This document shows positions 1 through 8,228 of a stretch of DNA of 64,000 nucleotides, piece after piece. Each line of letters starts with the position of its first letter. Within the stretch, counting starts at the first letter, position 1. Origin of the DNA: Saccharomycopsis phalli (lineage: Eukaryota; Ascomycota; Saccharomycetes; Ascoideales; Saccharomycopsidaceae); NCBI GenBank assembly GCA_020342235.1, contig CP073215.1:1612001-1676000 (forward strand), written 5' to 3'. Below the pieces are notes generated by a model. It saw only the letters and a list, made by a program, of their open reading frames with translations, had not been told where the DNA came from and did no database searches. Made by a program: the position numbers and the translations under genes.

Positions 1-2
1 TC

Positions 3-800
3 GTGGCCTCGATCGTGGTGAGCTTCCTTGGCCGGGCATTGGGCTCGATCCACGGCGGGAGAATCTTCTGCTTCTCGGCGTTGGTCCAGGGCTCACTTGC
101 GCTCATCTTGCCCGGCTACATCATCCTCACCGGCTCGCTCGAGCTTCAGTCGCGCAACATTGTGACGGGATCGGTGAGAATGTTCTACGCCATCATCTAC
201 TCGCTCTTCCTCTCGTTTGGCATCACCATCGGCGCAGCGTTGTACGGCTGGATCGACAAGAACGCCATCAGCACCACTACGTGCTTCAAGCCGCCCTTGT
301 CGCCATACTACCGCATCTTGTTTGTGCCGTTGTTCTCCATCGCACTCTCGCTCATCAACCAGGCCAGCTGGAGACAGTTGCCCATCATGACCACCATCTC
401 CTGTGCGGGATACGTCGTCTCCTACTTTAGCTCGCTACACTTTACAAACTCCTCCGAGTTCACCAGCGCGTTTGCCGCCATGATCATCGGCATTCTCGGG
501 AACCTATACTCACGTGTCTACAAGGGGCTTGCCATCAGCGCCATGCTCCCTGCGATTTTCGTCCAGGTGCCTGGTGGCATCGCTGGCCAGAACAGCTTGC
601 TCGCTGGTGTGCAAAACGCCAACACAATTGTGTCGACAATCAACGGCACGGCTCTGCAGCCAGCCGGCCCAGCTGACAACAGTTTGTCCTTTGGATTCAG
701 CATGATCCAAGTGGCTATCGGCATCTCGGTCGGGCTCTTTACTGCGTCCATTGTGGTCTACCCATTTGGCAAAAAGAAGACTGCTTTATTCACACTATAA
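3..800 (+). CDS. PRM10: PRM10-like membrane protein (ThrE/DUF1212 family), 3' part
   Basis: The reading frame is open to the left edge, so only the last ~265 residues are seen; the in-frame GTG at position 3 is not a real start. The protein is almost entirely hydrophobic, with many glycine-rich transmembrane helices and the block GSLELQSRNIVTGSVRM typical of the C-terminal membrane half of the ThrE-like family (yeast Prm10/YJL107C, bacterial threonine/serine exporters). The family is inferred to move small solutes across a membrane; the substrate in yeasts is unknown. It converges on the minus-strand gene that ends at 853, only ~50 bases away. Family fairly sure, function open. Confidence 0.7.
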   Translation: MASIVVSFLGRALGSIHGGRIFCFSALVQGSLALILPGYIILTGSLELQSRNIVTGSVRMFYAIIYSLFLSFGITIGAALYGWIDKNAISTTTCFKPPLSPYYRILFVPLFSIALSLINQASWRQLPIMTTISCAGYVVSYFSSLHFTNSSEFTSAFAAMIIGILGNLYSRVYKGLAISAMLPAIFVQVPGGIAGQNSLLAGVQNANTIVSTINGTALQPAGPADNSLSFGFSMIQVAIGISVGLFTASIVVYPFGKKKTALFTL

Positions 801-852
801 ACGATATTCAACTGGCTTCGTAAGCGACTCGCACATGATCCTGACACCACGC

Positions 853-3303
853 CTAATACGTCTCGTAGATCCGCTTGCGCACCTCGTAGTACTCGGCAAA
901 CTCGTCCATCTCCTGCCAGTTGCCAATAATGTCGTCGCCCCGAACCACTCCTGGCAATACTCGCCCATTGGCATACCGCCGCCAGATCTTCTTGGCCTCG
1001 TCGTCAGTGCCCAAGTCGCGATACGTGAACTCAATCTTGTTGGCCTGTAAGATCGTGGCCAACCGGTTGGTTCGAGGAATCATGTGAAGCCCGCCGCCAG
1101 CCAACGACGTGAAAATGTACACCGGAATATCCTTCAAGTCGTTGATAATCTGCTGCTGAATTTGGTCATCAAATTCAGACGCTTCCCGGGCACTTTCCAG
1201 GTGCGGCAACAACGTCGCACTCGGAGTCGGCTCCAAAACCCGCTTGGTAGTCGCCGAAGTCGACGACGTAGTCAACTTGGTCGATGAAGTCGCGGTCAAA
1301 ATATCTTCGTCCAACATCTTTTCCAACTCCTTGATCTCGTCCAAGTTCAACGACTTGTCGGCAAGTAGCTCATCGATCTCATCGCCTGTCTTGGATTTGT
1401 CTTTGACATTTAATTTATCAACAGGGGCTTCACTTGCCAGTGCATCCTTTACCGAAGCAGCAGCAACTTCCTTGGCATCAGCTGTTCCATTGCTTACATC
1501 ACTAGCATCCTTTTTCACTTCCTTTGATTCCTCTTCCATGACAACCGGCTTTCCCTCAGTCTTCAGGATGGCCTCTTTATGCAATTCAGGAGCAGTCTCC
1601 TTGGCATCTTTATGCAATTCAGAAACAGTCTCCTTGGTCTTTTCAGTAACCTTTTCCTCTTGCGCTTCAGAAACGCTTTTAACCTCTTGGTTTTCCTTGA
1701 CTACTTTTGCTTCCTTTAATTCTTCAGTTTCTTTAACCTCCTTAGATACAGTAGTATCCTTGACTTCTGTAGCCTCTTTAATCTCAGCCTCTTTAGTCTC
1801 AGCTTCTTTAGTCTCAGCTTTAGTCTCCTTGGCCTCTTTAGTCTCCTTGGCCTCTTTAGTCTCCTTGGCCTCTTTAGTCGTATTAACTTCCCCAACTTCC
1901 TCAGTCGCCTTTGGCTCATGAATCACTTTCAAGCTCTCAACTTTCTTCAACACCTCTTCCACAGTATCCTCCAATTCAGGCTCCTGCGAATATGGGTTGT
2001 TGACCAAGGCACCCTCGCTCTCCAATTCCTCCTTATCCAACAAACTTTCAGTCTCAGACTTGTTGGACTGGTAAGAGAAGGTCTTGTTTAACGTTTGGAG
2101 ATAATTCTTGTTGACCTCGGTGTGACTAGTTGGCGACTTGCTGGAGCCAATAGTCTGTTGGTAAGAATCGCCTCTAACCAAACTAGGTACAGAAATATTA
2201 ATAGACGATGCAGCAGTACCCATGGTGTCTCTCTTATTGTGCGAGGTTTTGTAACTGTTGGTAAAACTCAACTGCGATCCTTCCCTTGCAGCCGCAGGGG
2301 CAACAAATTCCGAATCATACTGGAGAATGTGCTCAGGAGGATGCGGATCATTGTTACTGGAAGAATAGGAAGAGACAACATTTAACACCTTCTTAGGTGT
2401 AGGGCCGGTCGATGCTGTTTCCTCTGCTGGTTCAGCATCTCCAACCTCACGCTTGTATCCGTAAATGTGCTCCTCGGAAACTTCTTTATCATCATCAAGA
2501 GAGTTCAAGGCACCGTTGATCATGTCCTCTAATGAAGGAACGTTTTCCTCGCCGTCCTCTTCTTCTGTATCATGAGCACCAAGAAAGTCTTTGGTTGGAG
2601 CAACCTCGGCTTTGACAGGGGCAGAGTCAAGTTTTGGAGAAATGGCAGCCTTTGTTTTCTCCTCCGATTTAGCCGCCTCTAATTCCTGGTCCTCCTGGGC
2701 TTCTTTCTCTATTTGCGCCAGAACTTCCTTTTGGGTGGCATCGTTATCTCTGAGTCGGGTACTCAACGTAGGCTCAAGAGTGGTCTTGAACTCAGTGTCG
2801 TTCTCCTTGTACTCCTTCAAGTGACCATCCTTATCAAACAAGATTTCGTTATACTCGTCGTCGTCGTTGTTCAACAACGCGCCCTCTTGCATCAACTCAT
2901 CGATGGAGACGTCAGTCACAGCATGCGCTTTAACAACAGGATTAGATAGGGAGGTCTTGGCAGCAGGGGCCACAGGATCAGTGAAGTTTCTGACCGACTT
3001 TCCCACGAGGTTTGGGTTTTTATTTGTAGACATTGAGAATGTTGACTTAACCTTTCTTAGACTAAATAGCGGGCTTTTTATTGGAGAAGCAACCGGGGAA
3101 TTCTGTGCGGATTTCGTAACGCAAGTATCAAGTGGAGGTAACCCTGAATCAGGCTTCCTGGCAAATATTCGACTGAGAAAAAGCTTAAATCTCCAAGACG
3201 ATAATCGTTGCTTTTGAGAGGTAGGAACGACAGGAGAAGCTCCGACAACAGCAGAATCACTAGCACACGAGTGGAGACTATGCAACAGGTGGCGGTCCGA
3301 CAT
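853..3303 (-). CDS. Long acidic/KE-repeat protein with C-terminal glutaredoxin-like (SH3BGR-type) domain
   Basis: 816 residues from ATG at 3303. The first ~90 residues are basic and Ser-rich, then follow ~600 residues of low-complexity, mostly charged sequence, including a Lys-Glu-Thr repeat block (KETKEA units, plus-strand positions ~1690-1890). The last ~90 residues, starting IPVYIFTSLAGGG, look like a thioredoxin/glutaredoxin fold of the SH3-binding-glutamic-acid-rich type: a beta strand, helix, a strand ending LPGVVRGDDIIGNWQEM (the cis-Pro and GG-like loop) and a final helix. The usual CxxC redox motif is replaced by SLAG, so the domain is probably not a redox enzyme and may bind a partner. 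I do not recognise a named orthologue. Its promoter is the 549-base gap that follows. Confidence 0.75.
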   Translation of the reverse strand: MSDRHLLHSLHSCASDSAVVGASPVVPTSQKQRLSSWRFKLFLSRIFARKPDSGLPPLDTCVTKSAQNSPVASPIKSPLFSLRKVKSTFSMSTNKNPNLVGKSVRNFTDPVAPAAKTSLSNPVVKAHAVTDVSIDELMQEGALLNNDDDEYNEILFDKDGHLKEYKENDTEFKTTLEPTLSTRLRDNDATQKEVLAQIEKEAQEDQELEAAKSEEKTKAAISPKLDSAPVKAEVAPTKDFLGAHDTEEEDGEENVPSLEDMINGALNSLDDDKEVSEEHIYGYKREVGDAEPAEETASTGPTPKKVLNVVSSYSSSNNDPHPPEHILQYDSEFVAPAAAREGSQLSFTNSYKTSHNKRDTMGTAASSINISVPSLVRGDSYQQTIGSSKSPTSHTEVNKNYLQTLNKTFSYQSNKSETESLLDKEELESEGALVNNPYSQEPELEDTVEEVLKKVESLKVIHEPKATEEVGEVNTTKEAKETKEAKETKEAKETKAETKEAETKEAEIKEATEVKDTTVSKEVKETEELKEAKVVKENQEVKSVSEAQEEKVTEKTKETVSELHKDAKETAPELHKEAILKTEGKPVVMEEESKEVKKDASDVSNGTADAKEVAAASVKDALASEAPVDKLNVKDKSKTGDEIDELLADKSLNLDEIKELEKMLDEDILTATSSTKLTTSSTSATTKRVLEPTPSATLLPHLESAREASEFDDQIQQQIINDLKDIPVYIFTSLAGGGLHMIPRTNRLATILQANKIEFTYRDLGTDDEAKKIWRRYANGRVLPGVVRGDDIIGNWQEMDEFAEYYEVRKRIYETY
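1823..1876. repeat. Three perfect 18-base tandem units inside the KE-repeat coding region
   Basis: The unit GTCTCCTTGGCCTCTTTA occurs three times head to tail (1823, 1841, 1859), flanked at 1780-1822 by degenerate copies. On the coding (minus) strand it encodes repeated KEAKET. The perfect identity suggests recent expansion. Confidence 0.9.
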
Positions 3304-3852
3304 ACGGGTAAGTATGTGCGATAACAGAGTCTTTAGCGGTAGTGCGAGTCAACAGTGCAAATGACTATATCTGGGAATCCGGGGCAGGAATTAATAGTCA
3401 GATGTTTGAAATCACAAAAAGGCGTGTCGTTATATGGTAATGGTTGATCTTTCGGATAAGCTGAAATTTTTAGTCTGCTTCCTCAGATTTGCAATCCCAA
3501 GTGAGACAACACACACGGTTACTGATCTACGGTACGAAACTTCGGGGTAACCTAGCTACGTTTCAATCACGTTCAATAATAAAAAAGTTGAGAGCTCTGC
3601 AATCCACTGTGAATTATTTTTTAGATGCATCTATTAGTCGTGATAATAGTCTAGGGTTGCAGATTAGTGTCTCAATTTGTCCAAAGATGGTGCAGCACTA
3701 CATCCAAATTTATGAAAAATGAACCACAAGCTGACAGCAACAGAAATACCGACATTCCCTTGCATTGCCTTACTGACTTTCATCACCTTACCGTTATCGT
3801 AATTTCATTACTTTCCCAACGGCGCAGCAACATCGTGTCAAATCCACTTGTT
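3304..3852. other. Intergenic region, promoter of the glutaredoxin-like gene
   Basis: 549 bases between two minus-strand genes. It holds no ORF with coding character; short frames here have no recognisable domain. A Reb1-like CGGGTAA lies at 3305-3311 directly beside the ATG. Otherwise I see only AT-rich sequence. Confidence 0.6.
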
Positions 3853-4959
3853 TTATGTCCACCGATACAGTCTATATATATGAACCGATTTGCCAAAGTC
3901 ATCAAACCCAGTTTCCTCGCCAGAATCTACCAACTCAAGACCAGCTTCCCCAATCAACTTCCACAACTCCTGCCGTTCCTTCTCAAAGTGCAGCCGTATT
4001 GGAATCTCAATCAACACTAGTGACAGCTGGCTCTTGTCTAAGTATCTCTCTATCATATTCACCACCAACTGGGGGTGTTCTGGACTATAGATAGGATCAG
4101 AGAGAATCACCGTGGAAAACTTGCCCTCGTATTCAAACAACTCAGGGTGAAACCAATCAAGGCACTTCACCTGCAAGATATCACCCAAGCCATTAAGGTC
4201 AACATTTTCCTGCAAATTCCCCACAATCTCTGGTAGGTCGGTCAAGTATATGCCTTCACCTTCTATTAGCCCTTGTCTGTCAAGTAAGCCGCATGTGATT
4301 CCCACAAGTCCAGTACCGGCACCCAACTCAAGAATGGGTTTTTTCAAGCAGCTGGGGTTCTTCACAAGCCTTTCGGACAAAATCAAAGAAGAGCCCCATG
4401 TCTTCAATCCTAAATTATCAGACGTAAGTGCTGGCTCCTTCAACCTTACATTTAGACTGGAGTCCTGAAACCCAATACGTCGTATAAACTCAGGTTGAGC
4501 CATCCGCCCACAATTTTCAGCGAGCCTCAAACCAGCCAACTTCCAGATTCTTTCTCGGTCGCTAGCATCCATCCATTGTAAATCACTCGATACAATCAGG
4601 GTCACATAGTTGAAGAATCCTTCACTCAGTGCAAGACCGCCGATTTGATCAATGTTCCTCACAATATTTTCACCAAGCCAGTCTTTGCATTGCTGCAACT
4701 CATTCTGCGTAATAGGCTCAGCAGATGAGTTACTGTTCTCCTCGAAATTATATCGTTCCTTGGCTGAAAGTAACCGTAGAATTAAATCCAACACACATGC
4801 AGGTGGTTTCAGATGGATGGAAGGAAGGTCAAAAATATGCAACACAGATTCGTTTTCCGTATCGGAATTCTGTTCCGCAATCTGTTCACTGAATGTATAT
4901 TCATTCTCCGTATCCTTATTCCTGGTTGGCTCCAAAAATTCCAACGGATCAAATTCCAT
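3853..4959 (-). CDS. EFM2: Protein-lysine N-methyltransferase Efm2 (eEF2/eEF3 methylation)
   Basis: 368 residues. The C-terminal half is a class I (Rossmann) methyltransferase of family 16: SAM-binding motif ELGAGTGLVG at ~211-220, the pre-motif block LTSDNLGLKTWGSSLILS at ~179-196, and the post-strand motif LSDPIYSPEHP. The N-terminal half carries the Efm2-specific stretch ENCGRMAQPEFIRR and starts MEFDPLEF, very close to the start of S. cerevisiae Efm2 (419 residues). Efm2 dimethylates lysines of translation elongation factors eEF2 and eEF3 in the cytoplasm. It is transcribed divergently from CDC34 with 279 bases between the ATGs; an E-box TCACGTGA lies 52 bases upstream of its start. Confidence 0.88.
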   Translation of the reverse strand: MEFDPLEFLEPTRNKDTENEYTFSEQIAEQNSDTENESVLHIFDLPSIHLKPPACVLDLILRLLSAKERYNFEENSNSSAEPITQNELQQCKDWLGENIVRNIDQIGGLALSEGFFNYVTLIVSSDLQWMDASDRERIWKLAGLRLAENCGRMAQPEFIRRIGFQDSSLNVRLKEPALTSDNLGLKTWGSSLILSERLVKNPSCLKKPILELGAGTGLVGITCGLLDRQGLIEGEGIYLTDLPEIVGNLQENVDLNGLGDILQVKCLDWFHPELFEYEGKFSTVILSDPIYSPEHPQLVVNMIERYLDKSQLSLVLIEIPIRLHFEKERQELWKLIGEAGLELVDSGEETGFDDFGKSVHIYRLYRWT

Positions 4960-5010
4960 TTAAGGTTGTAATCACTTGGTTTAGTTCACCTTCGGAATTT
5001 TCTAGACACT

Positions 5011-5018
5011 CACGTGAC
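5011..5018. promoter_or_regulatory. Palindromic E-box TCACGTGA (Cbf1-type)
   Basis: TCACGTGA followed by C sits 52 bases upstream of the EFM2 ATG, in the EFM2/CDC34 divergent promoter. It matches the Cbf1 consensus; in Candida, Cbf1 acts on ribosomal-protein and respiratory genes. Binding is inferred only. Confidence 0.5.
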
Positions 5019-5124
5019 ACTGTACGTCGGCTTTTCTTTTGTTCAACCATGATCCTTCTTATCCAGGTGTTGTTTCTTTCACTCGCCTTTGTTATTTATA
5101 TACCCCTATTTCCAAATCATTTTG

Positions 5125-5232
5125 GTAAGTTTCCCACCAAAGCTTGTTGCAATAACAAGATACTCTACCAAGCACCACTATTCAAATTATCTGATCTTGT
5201 TGTTGTTTTGCCGCTGGATTACTAACTCATAG
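5125..5232 (+). other. Probable 5'UTR intron of CDC34 (108 nt)
   Basis: GTAAGT at 5125-5130 is followed by a perfect branch site TACTAAC at 5220-5226 and a CATAG acceptor ending at 5232, six bases before the CDC34 ATG at 5239. The branch-A to acceptor distance of 7 nt matches the clear introns of this window. The upstream exon contains an ATG at 5049 whose spliced frame runs into the CDC34 start region and stops, so it cannot extend the protein. Confidence 0.65.
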
Positions 5233-5238
5233 CCCTAA

Positions 5239-5961
5239 ATGTCTGGAAGTAGCAGTGCTAGTGTGTTGTTGGTACGACACCTAAAAGAGTTAAAGGACCC
5301 TAAAAAGGGCATCCGGTCATTTCATATTGAATTAGAAAACAATAATATATTCCTTTGGAACGTCGGCGTGATGGTGTTGAACGAGGACTCCATCTACCAT
5401 GGTGGCTACTTTAAGGCCCAAATGAGATTTCCTCCTGACTTTCCATACTCTCCACCAACGTTTAGATTCACTCCTCCACTTTACCACCCAAATGTTTACA
5501 AAGACGGGAAGTTGTGCATCAGCATTTTGCATCAAGGAGGCGACCCTACTACTGATGAACTCGACGGCGAAACCTGGTCGCCAGTACAAAGTGCAGAGTC
5601 CGTGTTGATTTCTATAATCAGTTTGTTGGAGGACCCTAATGTTAACTCGCCAGCAAATGTTGATGCTGCTGTCGACTGGAGAAAGGACAGAGAGGCATAC
5701 AACGCCAAGGTCAAGGTCGAGGTGGAGCGCAGCAAAAAGGATATCCCAGAGGATTTTGTCATGCCAACAGCCAAGAGTGCCTATGCATCAGGTGAGACTG
5801 AAAACGATATTAATGATGTTATTGATGAGAACGTGCTTTATGACAACTCTGACCAGAGTTTTGACGAGGACTCGTTGATGGAAGAAAACTTTGAGTATGA
5901 CGACGAGGACGATGATGATGGCGCTGCAGAGGAAGTGGTGTCAGGTACTGATGACAAATAA
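5239..5961 (+). CDS. CDC34: Ubiquitin-conjugating enzyme E2 Cdc34
   Basis: 240 residues. The UBC fold spans ~8-175, with HPNVYKDGKLCIS placing the catalytic Cys at 93. It is followed by the acidic insertion (HQGGDPTTDELDGETWSP) that marks the Cdc34/Ubc7 class next to the active site. The C-terminal ~45 residues are strongly acidic, as in yeast Cdc34, where the tail binds the SCF cullin. Cdc34 transfers ubiquitin to SCF substrates such as CDK inhibitors at the G1/S transition. S. cerevisiae Cdc34 is 295 residues; the shorter tail accounts for the difference. The start at 5239 directly follows the likely 5'UTR intron. Confidence 0.95.
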   Translation: MSGSSSASVLLVRHLKELKDPKKGIRSFHIELENNNIFLWNVGVMVLNEDSIYHGGYFKAQMRFPPDFPYSPPTFRFTPPLYHPNVYKDGKLCISILHQGGDPTTDELDGETWSPVQSAESVLISIISLLEDPNVNSPANVDAAVDWRKDREAYNAKVKVEVERSKKDIPEDFVMPTAKSAYASGETENDINDVIDENVLYDNSDQSFDEDSLMEENFEYDDEDDDDGAAEEVVSGTDDK

Positions 5962-6206
5962 AGAGTCTATGTATGTCCAAGTTCTTTAATGTCCCTTTAA
6001 TATTTTTTGGATATTTTCCAATATAATGCATTTAGACCTTTTATCCCCGAAGTGAGGCTTGCACTGGATATTATTTGGTGAAACGAATAGATAGATGGTG
6101 TCTACGCTGATTCTCATTAATTTTCCTTTCATTTTATATATTGTTAACGTGATCTCCTATCTTTACACCCGTACAATGATGTTCGTTTATGAGCTACAGA
6201 AGCAAA

Positions 6207-6800
6207 CTAAAAGCCCCCGCTTCTCATCACCTCTTCAAACTTTTTCATCTTCTCCTTGGCATACCCTTTTGGAAACCCATTTTCAGTAATCATAAGCAAG
6301 AGGACCAGCGTCTCGGCGCCACTCTTGGACGCCATTGGGTGCAAGAAGATGTTACTGTTTTCAAACTTTAGGAAAAGCCAATTTGCAGCGTCCTCCAAGT
6401 CTTCACCTTTGGCCTGATTCGAATCGTCTTTTTGTCCTGTTTGATAGTGCACGTATGCTTTGTAGTCGTTTTGGAATGCTTTGTAACAGGTGAAAAGATA
6501 CTGGCTCACTGCTTCTAGTTCAGCATGAGGGTCTCCGAATCCATCCGACTCGCCGTCCCCAAGTCCAGGCTTGTCATTACTTGTGTTCAGGTCAATTTTG
6601 CTAACGTCGATCGACGTAAATTGTTGCAAATAATCTGTGTAGACATTGGTGGGAAATTTCACTTGGAGAAGCTTATCGCTGGAAATGGACGACAATAAAG
6701 GTGAACCATTCTCACTGGATAATAGCGACGCCACAATAGTTCCACTATCGGCATTCACCAACCTATCCAACAACTTAGTAACTGTGTTTGACTTTAACAT
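6207..6800 (-). CDS. SLM4: EGO/Ragulator complex subunit Slm4 (Ego3)
   Basis: 197 residues from the ATG at 6800. An in-frame ATG at 6860 would add 20 residues rich in Cys and His, but the first residues MLKSNTVTKLLDRL after the inner ATG resemble the start of S. cerevisiae Slm4, so I choose the inner one. The last ~50 residues (two short strands, then LVLLLMITENGFPKGYAKEK and a helix) fit the LAMTOR2/roadblock fold of Ego3. Between lies an acidic linker absent from the 162-residue S. cerevisiae protein. Ego3 forms the vacuolar scaffold that holds Rag GTPases and activates TORC1. It shares a ~125-base divergent promoter with TSR4. Identity likely but based on a short match. Confidence 0.6.
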   Translation of the reverse strand: MLKSNTVTKLLDRLVNADSGTIVASLLSSENGSPLLSSISSDKLLQVKFPTNVYTDYLQQFTSIDVSKIDLNTSNDKPGLGDGESDGFGDPHAELEAVSQYLFTCYKAFQNDYKAYVHYQTGQKDDSNQAKGEDLEDAANWLFLKFENSNIFLHPMASKSGAETLVLLLMITENGFPKGYAKEKMKKFEEVMRSGGF

Positions 6801-6925
6801 TGTAGTCGATGGATGGTAGTTTTCCAAATGACATCTTGCGCAATGTACAATTCTGCACAATCACATGGCAAGTGCACAGCATTGCATCCTCAAAAATTTA
6901 TCACACACAATTGCTAGTTTAACAA

Positions 6926-8089
6926 ATGTCAGACTCAGAAACAGAAGGCGAGAATGGCTTTGATGCTGTTCATCTTGGCTTTGTGGATGTCCCAATTTCT
7001 GCCAAGGAGGTCCCTGACATCAATGATGCCTTTATTGGTGGGTCTCCGTTATGGATAGATGGCATTGCTCCTCCAAAGGACTTTATTACATGTGACAACT
7101 GCAAAGAACCACTAGCACTCTTATTGCAATGTAATAATCTGAATGATTATAACCAGAGGGTGATTTATATTGCGGGTTGCCGTAATTACAAGTGTAACAG
7201 AAAAAATGGCAGCATAAAGACCTTCAAGGGCATCAAGAAACAAGACGTTGTGGAAAAGGAAGAGAGGGAAGAAAAGAAGGTAGACTTTAATAAATTGTCA
7301 AGCGCATCGAACCCATTTTCCAATGAAAAAGCTAATCCGTTTGGGTCTTCCAATCCATTTGGATCTGCGAATCCATTTGGATCTGCTAATAAATCCAAGG
7401 ATGAGACTGCTAATAAATCCAAGGATGAGACTGCTAATAAATCCAAGGGTGAGACTGCTAATTCGTATGCTACTGTTGCCGGGAAGAAACAAGTAGAAAA
7501 GCCAAAGAGTCAGCCACCAAGCGACATTTCCTTGCCTTCATACCCCGGCTACATTCTCTATATTGTCAAGGAGAAACTTAAATCTGAAGAGGATGTGTTG
7601 CCTCCATTACCGAAAAATTTAAAGATTGAAGAAGTCATTGAGGGCGATGATGACGTAACCAGCACAAAGGAGTTGAAAGACGCCAGGCCAGAGAAGTTTG
7701 ACTCTGATGTGCTCAATGACAAGGACTTCCAGAGCTTTACCAAGCGGGTAGCTCACAACCCACTGCAAGTATTAAGAATAGGTGGTAGTCAATTGAAGTA
7801 TACCAGCAAAACCAAGTCGATGAGCGCACCGCCAAAGCCAGAATACAATCCTTCGTCCGAACGGGCTTTTGAGCTTCAGCTTATGCCAAAGGCTATAATA
7901 GACTTGGAGATGGACCTTGAAAATATTGCCGAGGGAATGGAGTGGGGAACAATCAGCGTGTTTACGGATCTTGAAGATTATATTCCTAAAGATCAAATTC
8001 ACAGTGGTGTAGGATACGTAAAAGAGTGGGTATTTGTTGAGTGGGAGGACTCAGTGGACTATTCTCTGTTGAAACTCAAGAATAATTAA
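6926..8089 (+). CDS. TSR4: 20S pre-rRNA processing / Rps2 chaperone protein Tsr4 (PDCD2 family)
   Basis: 387 residues. The N-terminal block HLGFVDVPISAKEVPDINDAFIGG and the CDNCKEPLALLLQ motif with further Cys (GCRNYKCN) match the PDCD2/Tsr4 family. The C-terminal PDCD2_C domain is at ~270-385, with the family's RAFELQLMPKAI and the closing GMEWGTISVFTD. Tsr4 is a dedicated cytoplasmic chaperone of ribosomal protein uS5 (Rps2) and is needed for 20S pre-rRNA maturation. The middle (~135-180) is a species-specific repeat of NPFGS and NKSKDETA units. An AAAAATTT (RRPE-like) element lies at 6892-6899 upstream, as in other ribosome-biogenesis promoters. Confidence 0.9.
   Translation: MSDSETEGENGFDAVHLGFVDVPISAKEVPDINDAFIGGSPLWIDGIAPPKDFITCDNCKEPLALLLQCNNLNDYNQRVIYIAGCRNYKCNRKNGSIKTFKGIKKQDVVEKEEREEKKVDFNKLSSASNPFSNEKANPFGSSNPFGSANPFGSANKSKDETANKSKDETANKSKGETANSYATVAGKKQVEKPKSQPPSDISLPSYPGYILYIVKEKLKSEEDVLPPLPKNLKIEEVIEGDDDVTSTKELKDARPEKFDSDVLNDKDFQSFTKRVAHNPLQVLRIGGSQLKYTSKTKSMSAPPKPEYNPSSERAFELQLMPKAIIDLEMDLENIAEGMEWGTISVFTDLEDYIPKDQIHSGVGYVKEWVFVEWEDSVDYSLLKLKNN
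7334..7459 (+). repeat. In-frame tandem repeats in TSR4 (three 18-base then three 24-base units)
   Basis: Three 18-base units (7334, 7352, 7370), each coding NPFGS plus one variable residue (S or A), are followed directly by three 24-base units (7388, 7412, 7436) coding NKSKDETA, the last with D to G. The near-perfect DNA identity indicates recent slippage or unequal exchange. Confidence 0.9.
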
Positions 8090-8228
8090 TGTGCTCAAAA
8101 AAGAAACGAATGTAGACCATTCTAGTTATGTAGTATAGTCGAATTTGCGCTTAGCGCATTAGAAGCCCTGCACTGATCTTTTTGATAAATATCGCACACC
8201 CCCAAGTCATTGACTAGGTCTTGTGAAT

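Noticed and set aside
1244-1921. 225-codon ORF opposite the KE-repeat region
   Set aside because: It is the antisense of the low-complexity repeat of the glutaredoxin-like gene; its Ser/Leu-rich product simply mirrors Lys-Glu codons.
3489-4020. Plus-strand ORFs of 77 and 117 codons in and beside the 3.3-3.85 kb gap
   Set aside because: No domain, atypical composition, and the larger runs antisense into EFM2.
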